From JALZAA01 sp046724655 (lineage in GTDB: Bacteria > Actinomycetota > Acidimicrobiia > IMCC26256 > JACDBD01), in assembly GCA_046724655.1 (NCBI GenBank), contig JBKOWY010000158.1:1-15032 (forward strand): 15,032 nucleotides of DNA, read 5' to 3'. The position numbers were made by a program, and so were the translations under genes. Below are positions 5,717 through 13,500 of this stretch, piece after piece. Position 1 is the stretch's first letter, and each line of letters starts with the position of its first letter. The notes beneath the pieces are model-generated. The model was not told the DNA's origin and searched no databases. It saw nothing but the letters and a program-made list of their open reading frames with translations.

Positions 5717-5785
5717 TGGACTCCGGGAGCACAGTCGGCGCACACTTGAGAGGCCCAAGCTCGGGTCGGGGGGTCAGGAGGACCG

Positions 5786-5923
5786 ATGAGCGACAAGTCG
5801 CCACACCGCTCGAACGACAAGAAGCGCGGCAAGACGCTGCAGGAGAAGCGAGCGGCTAAGCGCCAAAAGCGCGCGGAACGCCAGGCCGCCGAGCGCGCCC
5901 GCGACATCAGCGAAGGGATGTAA
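5786..5923 (+). CDS. 45-residue highly basic small protein
   Basis: A perfect AGGAGG at 5777-5782 sits three bases before the ATG, and the frame ends with TAA at 5923. The product reads MSDKSPHRSNDKKRGKTLQE, then KRAAKRQKRAERQAAERARD and ISEGM. It is dominated by Lys, Arg, Ala and Glu and should form one long charged helix from about residue 18 to 41. From memory, short basic proteins with a start like this (HRSNDKK, then KGKTLxEKR) occur widely in actinobacteria without known function; this is not checked. A nucleic-acid or ribosome partner is plausible from the charge. It stands alone, convergent with the methyltransferase that follows. Confidence 0.75.
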   Translation: MSDKSPHRSNDKKRGKTLQEKRAAKRQKRAERQAAERARDISEGM

Positions 5924-5927
5924 GCAG

Positions 5928-5948
5928 AGCCGGCAGCTCGAGCGGGCT
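5928..5948. terminator. Possible shared hairpin between convergent genes
   Basis: AGCCGGC (5928-5934) and GCGGGCT (5942-5948) can pair over seven positions with one G-G mismatch and a seven-base loop. It sits in the 24-base gap between the small basic protein and the leftward methyltransferase and touches the latter's stop codon. There is no T-run. Confidence 0.25.
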
Positions 5949-6490
5949 TACGTCTGGCGGCGCTCGACACGCAGGACCGCGGTCGGTCCCGGCGGCGGTG
6001 GACGGAACGCCGCGCCGGACATCCGACACGGCACCGAGGCATCGAAGGTCTGGCGCCACCGGTTGGCCCCCGGTGCGCTGCCACTTGCCCAGCGGACGGC
6101 GACGTGCCTCGGCACGACAAGATCGGCGGTGACGAGCCGGCTGCCGCGGCTGAGGAGGCGGCGGATCAGCGCGGTGGTGACGCCGAACGGCGGGTTCGCC
6201 ACCACCCGGAACGGCCGCCGTGGAAGTCGAAGATCGGCGGCGTCGACCTGCACCACTGTGACTCCGGCGCGCGCGAACCGGTCCCGAAGCTGACGGGCCC
6301 GGCGCGGGTGGAGCTCGACCGCGACGACCCGCGCGCCGGTGCGAACGAGTGGGCCGGTGAGCGCGCCGGTGCCGGCGCCAATATCGAGAACGAGATCGTC
6401 GGGAGTGATCCGAGCTGCGGTGACGAGGCGCTGAGCCCACTCGTCAGCGAGCTGATGCCATCCCCAGCGCGTCCGCGGGTCGGCGGACAC
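5948..6490 (-). CDS. Erm-type rRNA adenine N6-methyltransferase, short form
   Basis: The 180-residue protein starts at a GTG. Motif I is DIGAGTGALT (residues 36-45), an acidic residue follows the second strand (VAVELHPRR, E59), VDAADL gives D83, and NPPF (99-102) is the catalytic motif IV of N6-adenine methyltransferases of the KsgA/Erm family. The N-terminal WGWHQLADEWAQRLV and the VVAVELHPRRxRQLRDRF stretch closely resemble Erm(37) of Mycobacterium tuberculosis as I remember it. Erm(37) is also only about 179 residues and lacks most of the C-terminal RNA-binding domain of standard Erm enzymes of about 250 residues. Likely role: S-adenosylmethionine-dependent methylation of 23S rRNA near A2058, giving intrinsic resistance to macrolides; a different adenine target is possible. 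It follows the dehydrogenase gene after a hairpin and probably has its own promoter. No clear ribosome site is seen. Confidence 0.88.
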   Translation of the reverse strand: MSADPRTRWGWHQLADEWAQRLVTAARITPDDLVLDIGAGTGALTGPLVRTGARVVAVELHPRRARQLRDRFARAGVTVVQVDAADLRLPRRPFRVVANPPFGVTTALIRRLLSRGSRLVTADLVVPRHVAVRWASGSAPGANRWRQTFDASVPCRMSGAAFRPPPPGPTAVLRVERRQT

Positions 6491-6561
6491 GACGCACCAT
6501 CACCATCATCGAGGCAAGAATGACCGCGGGTCGGCTTCCCCTACCAACGAATAACCGTGGG

Positions 6562-6579
6562 GCTCACGGAGCAGTGAGC
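6562..6579 (-). terminator. Hairpin after the dehydrogenase gene, probable operon end
   Basis: GCTCAC (6562-6567) and GTGAGC (6574-6579) form a perfect six-bp stem with a six-base loop, starting one base beyond the stop codon of the leftward dehydrogenase gene. No T-run follows. Its place between the tight mfd operon and the methyltransferase gene supports a terminator or attenuator role. Confidence 0.4.
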
Positions 6580-6580
6580 G

Positions 6581-7342
6581 TCAGGTGCGTGTGGCGCGGT
6601 CGATCTGGCGCCAGATCAGGCCGGGTGCGAAGCGGCGCGTGCGCCAGACCGTCTTCGTGCCCTTTCCCGGCAGCACGAGCATTTCGCCGGTGTCGAGGGC
6701 GCGCTCGATGGCGTCGAGCACGACGCCGGGCTCGATGCCCCGCTGACCACCGAGAGCGGAGGCGTCGCGGGCGCGAATGTCCTCGGCCATCGGCGTCTCG
6801 ACCACGGGCGGGCACACACACGCGAATCGCACGCCGCGCCCCCGGTTCTCGTACGCGAGGACCTCGGTGAACGCGACCACTGCGTGCTTCGACGCCGCGT
6901 ACGCGCCGAGGTGTGGGCTCGGGAGCCAGCCGGCGAGCGAAGCGAACGCGACGACCTCGCCGCGGCGTCGATCGAGCATGCCCGGGAGCACCGCCTTCAC
7001 GACACGGACCGTCCCCAGATAGTTGACGTCGATGGTGCGCTCGATTTCGTCGACCGGCTGTTCAGCGAGCGGTCCCGGGAGGCAGATCCCGGCCGCGTGC
7101 TCGACCCGGTCGAGGGGCCCGAACGCCCGAACCACCTCCTGCACGGTGCGCGCGACGGCGGCGTCGTCGGTCACGTCGCACGCCCACGCCTGCATGTTCG
7201 AGGCACGCGAGACGGTCTCGGCGAGGCCCTTCTCGTCGACGTCCACTGCGGCGACGGACGCGCCGGCGGCGGCCAGGCGGCGCGCGCTGAGCTGCCCCAT
7301 GCCGCGGGCGGCGCCCGTGACGAGCGCGACCGCCGGTGTCAC
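6581..7342 (-). CDS. Short-chain dehydrogenase/reductase (SDR)
   Basis: The GTG at 7342 overlaps the stop of the preceding gene (GTGA), giving 253 residues. The nucleotide-binding motif TGAARGMG lies at residues 9-16. An Asp at the end of the second strand (VAAVDVDEKG, D34) favours NAD(H) over NADP(H). The classical catalytic set is present: N107 (VNYLG), S135 (VAFASLAGW), Y148 and K152 (YAASK). The usual NNAG/NAAG motif is HAAG here (82-85), a mild oddity. SDRs oxidise or reduce alcohol and carbonyl groups in the cytoplasm; the substrate is unknown. Direct coupling to the acetoacetate-decarboxylase-like gene suggests that both act on the same beta-keto or hydroxy-acid type of compound. It is last in the operon, before a hairpin. 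Confidence 0.9.
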   Translation of the reverse strand: MTPAVALVTGAARGMGQLSARRLAAAGASVAAVDVDEKGLAETVSRASNMQAWACDVTDDAAVARTVQEVVRAFGPLDRVEHAAGICLPGPLAEQPVDEIERTIDVNYLGTVRVVKAVLPGMLDRRRGEVVAFASLAGWLPSPHLGAYAASKHAVVAFTEVLAYENRGRGVRFACVCPPVVETPMAEDIRARDASALGGQRGIEPGVVLDAIERALDTGEMLVLPGKGTKTVWRTRRFAPGLIWRQIDRATRT

Positions 7343-8076
7343 CGGGAGACCACGTCCGGGGCCTGGAACTTCATCGACACATGGTCGATCGTGGTGCTGA
7401 ACGCGGCGCGCCGGGGCAGGCCGATGCTGCGCAGCTCCTTCGCGATTGGATGGTCGCCGAGCACGAGCGTGGCTCCGCCGGGGCGGCCGCGAACACCACT
7501 CGGTTTCATCGACCACGCGGTTCGGCGCAGCACGCCGTCGGCGCGGGAGTACGCGTCGACGCTCGACCCGCGTGCGGGCATCGTCACGCCGGGGCGTATC
7601 GATAGCGAGAGCACGAAGTCGCCGTCGTGGTGCAGGGTGCAACGGGCGACCCGTCTCGTGAGGTCGAGATCGATGTCGGCGAGGAACTTGGGGAAGCCCC
7701 AAATGGCCCGCCCGGCCTCTCGCGTGAAGTCCTGGTTGACGGGTAGCTGATGGATGAACGCGCCGAGGAACCCGCGCGCGACCTCGGCCGACTTCGTGAA
7801 CGCCGACGCCGGCTCCATCCCTTTGTGCCGGACGAGGAACGCCACCGCGAGCTCGTGGTACGGGCCGAGGTCGCTGTCGAGGTAGCGCATGAATGCGAGC
7901 GTGCACACGGCCCGCCCCGGCAGCGGCTGCGCGACCTCGAGCCCCGAGTAGCCAATCAAGTCCTGGGCCGCGGGGGCGGGTACGAGGAACGATGCCGTCT
8001 GCGCGCTCGCGTCGCGCACCTCCACCGGGATCGTGACCTCCTCGCCTTGGATGGCGTAGCTGGCTGCCTCGCTCAC
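7339..8076 (-). CDS. Acetoacetate decarboxylase family protein
   Basis: The GTG at 8076 is chosen because it overlaps the MazG stop (GTGA) and follows GGAGGTGG by a few bases; the frame is open a little further. The 245-residue protein matches the acetoacetate decarboxylase fold: a central EVARGFLGAFIHQLP, then EAGRAIWGFPKFLADIDLDL, which holds the position of the Schiff-base lysine (K130, equivalent to K115 of the clostridial enzyme as I remember it). The lysine that follows in the classical enzyme, which lowers the pKa, appears to be Phe here (FPKF instead of PKK). Family members decarboxylate acetoacetate, but relatives act as aldolases, dehydratases or carry other chemistry, so true acetone formation is uncertain. 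It shares four-base overlaps with both neighbours, mazG and the SDR gene. Confidence 0.87.
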   Translation of the reverse strand: MSEAASYAIQGEEVTIPVEVRDASAQTASFLVPAPAAQDLIGYSGLEVAQPLPGRAVCTLAFMRYLDSDLGPYHELAVAFLVRHKGMEPASAFTKSAEVARGFLGAFIHQLPVNQDFTREAGRAIWGFPKFLADIDLDLTRRVARCTLHHDGDFVLSLSIRPGVTMPARGSSVDAYSRADGVLRRTAWSMKPSGVRGRPGGATLVLGDHPIAKELRSIGLPRRAAFSTTIDHVSMKFQAPDVVSR

Positions 8077-9545
8077 CGACCACCTCCCGACTCGATCCAC
8101 AACGCCGCCACGGCATCGGATGGCAGCGTCGCCAGCTCGAGCTGCCTCGCCTCGGCCAGCTGCTCCATCGCCTCGAAGCGTCGCCGGAACCGTACCGCCC
8201 AGCCCCGCAGGGCCGACTCGGCGTCGACGCCACCCGAGCGGGCGAGCACGATCGCCGCCGCCAGCAGATCACCGACCTGGGTCTCGAGGTCGCGGCCCTC
8301 ACCCGACCGCAGCTCGGTGAGCACCGCGTCGAGGCGCCGCAGCGCGTCGTCGCGTCCGCCGGGGTCGAGTCCGATGGATGCCGCCTTGCGCAGGAGCTTG
8401 TGCGCGTAGAGCAGCGACGGCAGCCCGGGCGTGAGCCCCGAGACGATCGACGCGTGACCCTTCTCATCCTTCTTGATCTGCTCCCAGTTGCGCATCACAT
8501 CGGACGCGCTTTCGGCATCGATGTCGCCGAACACGTGCGGGTGGCGGCGCACGAGCTTGTCGTGGATGCCGCGTGCGACGTCACCCATGTCGAACGCGCC
8601 GGCCTCGCCGGCGAGCACGGCGTGGAAGATCACCTGGTACAGCAGGTCGCCGAGCTCGTCCTCGAGCGCCCGGTACGCCTCCGGCGACACCTGCCCCGCG
8701 GGTGCGTCGGGCGGCAGCGCTTCCACGGCCTCGACGACTTCGTACGCCTCCTCGAGCAGGTAGCGGGTCAGCGAGTGGTGGGTCTGCTCGGCGTCCCACG
8801 GGCAACCGCCCGGGCCCCGCAAGCGCTCGGCCAGGCCGAGGAGGCGGGCGATCTCGCGCGCGGCGGCGCCGGCGCCACCGTCGACGAGCAGCGCCGTCAG
8901 GTGGTCGGGCTCGACGTGTCGGTCGAGGTCCGCGAGCGTGACCGTGCGGATCTGCTCGTCGGGCAGCCCCAAGTGGTGGAGAACGGTGACCGGCGCGCCG
9001 GCGCGCAGCACCTCGAGGAGGGCGACCTTCACGTCCGAGAGCACGAGACGCGTGTCGCACTGCGCGACGAGAAGCGGACCTTCGCCGGCCACCGTGTCCG
9101 CGGTGAGCCGGCGGGCGTCGGCGAGGCGCGCACCCGATATGGGGTCGACGCCAAGACGGGTCCACGCCAGCTCCGCGAACGACAACCCGGGCACGATCTC
9201 GAGTTGGATGTCGCCCCGCGCCGCGGCTTCGCGCAGCAGGGCGACGCTGCGTTCGGCAACGGCCGGGTTGCCGGGCACCGCGTACACGACCTCACCGTGC
9301 GTCGCTGCGATGTCGAGCAGCGTGGCGGCAATGCGGGGGTAGACATCCTCGACTTCGTCGGCGGCGTCGTACTGGTCGTCGAAGCTGTGCAGCTCGACGC
9401 CGACCGCAGCCAGCTCTCCGACGGCCGGATGCCGGCTAGTGCGCGCGTACCGGTTCGGGATGTGGTCGAGCGCGTTGCGGGCCGCCGGCAGCATGAGATC
9501 GACGCCGGCCGGCCCCAGCCCGACCACGACGACGCGGGCGGCCAC
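8073..9545 (-). CDS. mazG: YabN-type fusion: tetrapyrrole methylase-like domain plus MazG pyrophosphohydrolase
   Basis: The GTG at 9545 lies two bases after the preceding stop; the product has 490 residues. Residues 1-225 are a SAM-dependent tetrapyrrole (CobA-like) methylase module: VVVVGLGPAGVDLM at the start, VVYAVPGNPAVAER at 86-99 and a PGLSFAELA segment. Residues about 235-465 are MazG: GGCPWDAEQTHHSL (246-259), LEEAYEVVEAVE with the EExxE-type metal ligands (264-275), EDELGDLLYQVIFHA with the following ExxxD (295-309), KLVRRHPHVFGD (330-341) and a second, weaker MazG-like repeat near 420-462. MazG hydrolyses nucleoside triphosphates to monophosphates plus pyrophosphate, cleaning the pool of damaged or non-canonical nucleotides. 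The same fusion is known as Bacillus YabN; the methylase half has no settled function. Neighbourhood with mfd occurs in mycobacteria and fits genome maintenance. Confidence 0.94.
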   Translation of the reverse strand: MAARVVVVGLGPAGVDLMLPAARNALDHIPNRYARTSRHPAVGELAAVGVELHSFDDQYDAADEVEDVYPRIAATLLDIAATHGEVVYAVPGNPAVAERSVALLREAAARGDIQLEIVPGLSFAELAWTRLGVDPISGARLADARRLTADTVAGEGPLLVAQCDTRLVLSDVKVALLEVLRAGAPVTVLHHLGLPDEQIRTVTLADLDRHVEPDHLTALLVDGGAGAAAREIARLLGLAERLRGPGGCPWDAEQTHHSLTRYLLEEAYEVVEAVEALPPDAPAGQVSPEAYRALEDELGDLLYQVIFHAVLAGEAGAFDMGDVARGIHDKLVRRHPHVFGDIDAESASDVMRNWEQIKKDEKGHASIVSGLTPGLPSLLYAHKLLRKAASIGLDPGGRDDALRRLDAVLTELRSGEGRDLETQVGDLLAAAIVLARSGGVDAESALRGWAVRFRRRFEAMEQLAEARQLELATLPSDAVAALWIESGGGR

Positions 9546-9547
9546 GG

Positions 9548-10561
9548 TCAGGGCCTCGTCGTCGGCGGGACCGTGGGCGTCGGTCCGGTCGACGGCGACG
9601 TCGTCGGGGTCAGGCTGCGCGCGCCGCGCGGCGGCTCGACGGTCCCCCGACCGTTACGCACGACCCAGCGCCCGTAACGCGGATCAACGTCGACCTCGGC
9701 TTTGGCGACGAACTCGTTGAGGTTGCGCTGCGCTTCGGGGGACTGCTGCCCGAGCTGCTGGCGCAGCGGGCCTTCCAGCAGCTCGAACGGGATCGTGTCG
9801 CGCACCATGACCAGCTGCCACCCGGCTTGGGCCGGGACCGGTGACGACACCTGGTCCAGCGGCTGCGATCTCACGGCCTGCGAGACGAGCTGTTGCCCTT
9901 CGAGACACCCGAGCGCGCCGCCGTTGGACGCGGAGCCCTGATCGATCGACTGCTCGCGGGCCAGCTGCTCGAAGCTCGCGCCGCTGCGAATCTGGGCTGC
10001 GAGCGCATCTGCCTGCTGTCGATTCGGCACGACAATGTGTGACACAAATCGGCCGGACGGACACTGGGCGCGGAGCTGATTGATCGTCGTGACATATGCG
10101 GCGAACACGTCGGCGTCCGTCACCACCGGGGGTTCGATCGTTCGCGAAAGCGCTTCCCGGCGGGCGAATCCTGTGAGCACACGGAGTTGGAACGACTGCG
10201 GGAACGAAGCGAACGCCTGCGGGCCGAAGAAGTCCTGGGCCCGAGCCTCTGCCGCACGGCGGTCGTCCGTCGTCACCGCGATGTCGCGTCGGCGAACCTG
10301 CTGGTCGACGACCTGTTGTTCGACGAGATGAGTGAGCCAGATCGCGGCGCCGCCCGATCTGATCGTGCCCTCAGTCTCGGCGATGCGATCTCGCAAGCCC
10401 GGGTTGTCGGCGATCGTCGTGAGATCGTCGTCGATCGACGACCGCGAGAAGTCGTGACCGTTGACACTCATCGCGGACGGCCGCACCGCGGTGCATCCGG
10501 CCGCGACGGCGACCCCGGCGACGGCGACGAGCGCGAGCGAGGAACGCACGACCGATTTCAC
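9548..10561 (-). CDS. Lipoprotein with SurA-N-like region and PpiC-type prolyl isomerase domain
   Basis: The GTG at 10561 overlaps the mfd stop (GTGA); the product has 337 residues. Residues 1-23 are a lipoprotein signal: MKSVVRSS, a hydrophobic stretch, then VAVAAGC with the lipidated Cys at 23. Residues about 31-165 resemble the SurA N-terminal chaperone region (MSVNGHDFSRSSIDDDLTTI, helical). Residues about 171-255 resemble a PpiC/parvulin domain (FVSHIVVPNRQQADALAAQI, SFEQLAREQSIDQGSASNGG, GWQLVMVRD). The last 30 residues are Pro/Thr-rich and probably disordered. Two cysteines (C167, C219) flank the parvulin region and could form a disulfide outside the cell. Likely role: extracytoplasmic folding of secreted proteins at the membrane surface. 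It sits between mfd and mazG with no spacing, so it is surely cotranscribed with them. Confidence 0.9.
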   Translation of the reverse strand: MKSVVRSSLALVAVAGVAVAAGCTAVRPSAMSVNGHDFSRSSIDDDLTTIADNPGLRDRIAETEGTIRSGGAAIWLTHLVEQQVVDQQVRRRDIAVTTDDRRAAEARAQDFFGPQAFASFPQSFQLRVLTGFARREALSRTIEPPVVTDADVFAAYVTTINQLRAQCPSGRFVSHIVVPNRQQADALAAQIRSGASFEQLAREQSIDQGSASNGGALGCLEGQQLVSQAVRSQPLDQVSSPVPAQAGWQLVMVRDTIPFELLEGPLRQQLGQQSPEAQRNLNEFVAKAEVDVDPRYGRWVVRNGRGTVEPPRGARSLTPTTSPSTGPTPTVPPTTRP

Positions 10562-13500
10562 GGCGCGGCGGATGCTAGTGGTGCAGTCTCTTCGGCAGGA
10601 ATCAGCTCCTCGAGCAGCTCGACGAGCGTCGCGGACACAGCCGAGCCGTCGCCCTGGACGGGAACCGCGATCTCACCGTCGGCCTTGGCCACTGCGCCCG
10701 GCACGAGCCTGCGCAGCCGGATCTTCTGCGACTCCCGAAGCTCGATGCCCAAGATGCGCGCCGTTCCGCGCTGCACCGACAGGCTGCGCACTCCGGTGCG
10801 TACACACTCGGCGCGCAGGCGGGCGACGTCGAGCAGCGCGGCCGCGGGCGGCGGGGGCGGCCCATAGCGGTCCTGCCATTCGGCTCGGATGTCGCCGACG
10901 TCGTCGGGCGCCGTGACGGCAGCGAGGCGCCGGTACGCCTCCATGCGCACGTCGTCGCGGGCGATGTAGTCGACCGGCAAGTAGGCGTCGACGGGCACGT
11001 CGATCGTCACCTCGACGGGCTCCGGCAGCGGCCTGCCCGTCAGCTCCCCCACCGCCTCAGTGACGAGCTGGCAGTAGAGGTCGAAACCGACGGCGGCGAT
11101 GTGGCCGGACTGCTCGGCGCCGAGCAGGTTTCCTGCCCCTCGAATCTCGAGGTCCCGCATCGCGATCTTGAATCCGGAACCGAGGTCAGTGAACTCGCCG
11201 ATCGTCTTGAGCCGCTCGTAGGCCTCCTCCGTCAGCGCTCGGTCGCGGGGATGGAACAGGTACGCGTAGGCGCGCTGGCCGCGCCGTCCCACTCGCCCGC
11301 GCAGCTGGTAGAGCTGCGCCAGGCCGAGCAGGTCGGACCGGTCGACGACGAGCGTGTTCACGGTCGGAATGTCGAGCCCGCTCTCGACGATCGTCGTGCA
11401 CACGAGCACGTCGTACTCGAGCTCCCAGAAGCCGAGCACGACGCGCTCGAGCCGGCCCTCGTCCATCTGGCCGTGCGCGACGCCGATGCGCGCCTCGGGG
11501 ACGAGCTGCCGGAGCTGCTCGGTCACGTAGTCGATGTCCTGCACACGATTGTGCACGAAGAACACCTGGCCCTCGCGCAGGAGCTCACGACGGATCGCCT
11601 CCGCCGCCGCCCGATCGTCGTACTCCCCGACATAGGTGAGGATCGGCTGGCGCTCCTCGGGCGGCGTGTTCACGATGGACATGTCGCGGATGCCCGTCAG
11701 CGACATCTCGAGTGTGCGCGGGATGGGCGTGGCGGTGAGGGTCAGCACGTCGACGTCGGCGCGGAGCCCCTTGATGAGCTCCTTGTGCTGCACGCCGAAG
11801 CGTTGCTCCTCGTCGACGACGAGCAGGCCGAGGTCCTTGAACTCCACGTCGCCGGACAGGATCCGGTGCGTGGCGATCACGACGTCGACCGATCCGTCGC
11901 GAAGCCCTTCGACGACCGCGGCCTGCTCGCGGGCGGTCAGGAACCGAGAGAGCACCTCGACGCGCACGGGATAGTTCGCGAACCGCTCTCGGAACGTCTG
12001 GCCGTGCTGGTTGGCGAGGAGCGTGGTCGGGACGAGCACGGCCACCTGCTTGCCGTCCTGCACCGCTTTGAACGCGGCGCGGATCGCGACCTCGGTCTTG
12101 CCGTAGCCGACGTCACCGCACACGAGGCGATCCATCGGGACCGGTCGCTCCATGTCCGCTTTCACGTCGGCGATGGCCTGCGCCTGGTCCGGGGTCTCCT
12201 CGTACGGGAACGCCTCCTCGATCTCGCGCTGCCACGGCGTGTCGGGGCTGAACGCGTGTCCGGGCGTTGCGAGGCGGCGGCGGTAGAGGACGACGAGCTC
12301 CTGGGCGATCTCCCGGACGGCGGAACGCACCCGGGCCCGGGTCTTCTCCCAGTCGGCGCCGCCCATCCGGCTCAGCGCGGGCGTGTCACCGCCGGTGTAG
12401 CGGCGGACCGCGCCGACCTGGTCCGTGGGTACGTACAGCCTGTCGGCGCCGCGGTACTGCAGCAGCAGGTAGTCGCGCTCGACGCCGCCGATCGCTCTCT
12501 TGGTCATCCCCGCGTAGCGGGCAACGCCGTGCTGGTAGTGCACGACGAAGTCGCCGGGCTCGAGGGCGTCGTAGAAGTCGGCACCTCGCTGCGCACCGCG
12601 CGGACGCCGGTGCACGCGGCGCCGGCCGGTGAGGTCGGCTTCGGCGATGACTGCAAGCTCCGCACCCGGCACCACGACGCCGCGCTCGAGCGGCGCGACA
12701 ACGATGCCGATCTCGCCCGGCGCGACACCTGCGATCGTGTTGATGCCTTCGCCGGCCAGTACGTCATGCAGCCGCCCGGCCGTCCCTTGCCCGTCGGCGG
12801 CGAGCACGACGCGCGTCCCGTCGTCGCGGAGGTTGCGCAGCCGGCGGGTGAGACCTTCGGTGTCGCCGACGACGGGGTCGAAGCCGGCCGCGGCGAGGTG
12901 CGGCGTCGCGGGCGACTCGGGTGTGGCGAGCAACGCGGTCACACCGGCGCGGGTGTGCGCAAGCAGGCGGTCGAACGGCAGCGAGAGGCGGGGAAAGTCT
13001 CGGCCGTTCGACGCGCCCCAGGTCGCTGCGAGCGTCTGGCCGAGGTCGGCTTCCTCGTCGAGCAGCTCTTGGGCACGGTCGCGAGCGCGCGTGGGCTCGA
13101 CGACGAGGACGAGCGCATCGTCGGGTAGCAGGTCGGGCAGCAGGTGCTCGCGGTCGCTCAGCCACGGCAACCACGACTCCATCCCGTCGAAGACCTGGCC
13201 TTCGGCGAGCCGGTCCCACTGCTCCCGACCCCACGGCTCGCGCGCCAGCAGTCCGGTCGCGCGTTCCCGCACCTCGGGCGTCGGGAGCAGTTCGCGCGCC
13301 GGGAAGATCCACGTGTCGTCGATCTCGTCGGTCGAGCGTTGATCGGCGACGGAGAACCGCGACAGGCGGTCGACTTCGTCGCCCCAGAGGTCGATACGCA
13401 CCGGGTGGTCGTCGGTCGCCGGGTACACGTCGACGATCGACCCGCGCACCGCGACTTCGCCGCGGCCCTCGACCTGGTATTCGCGCCGGTAGCCGAAGGC

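Noticed and set aside
6581..8467. Single 628-codon - strand frame joining SDR to upstream sequence
   Set aside because: Only the last 253 codons are SDR-like. The rest is a shadow across the decarboxylase-like gene, and a GTG overlapping its stop marks the SDR start.
8400..9677. 425-codon + strand frame opposite mazG
   Set aside because: Antisense to the clear methylase-MazG fusion; no motif or ribosome site.
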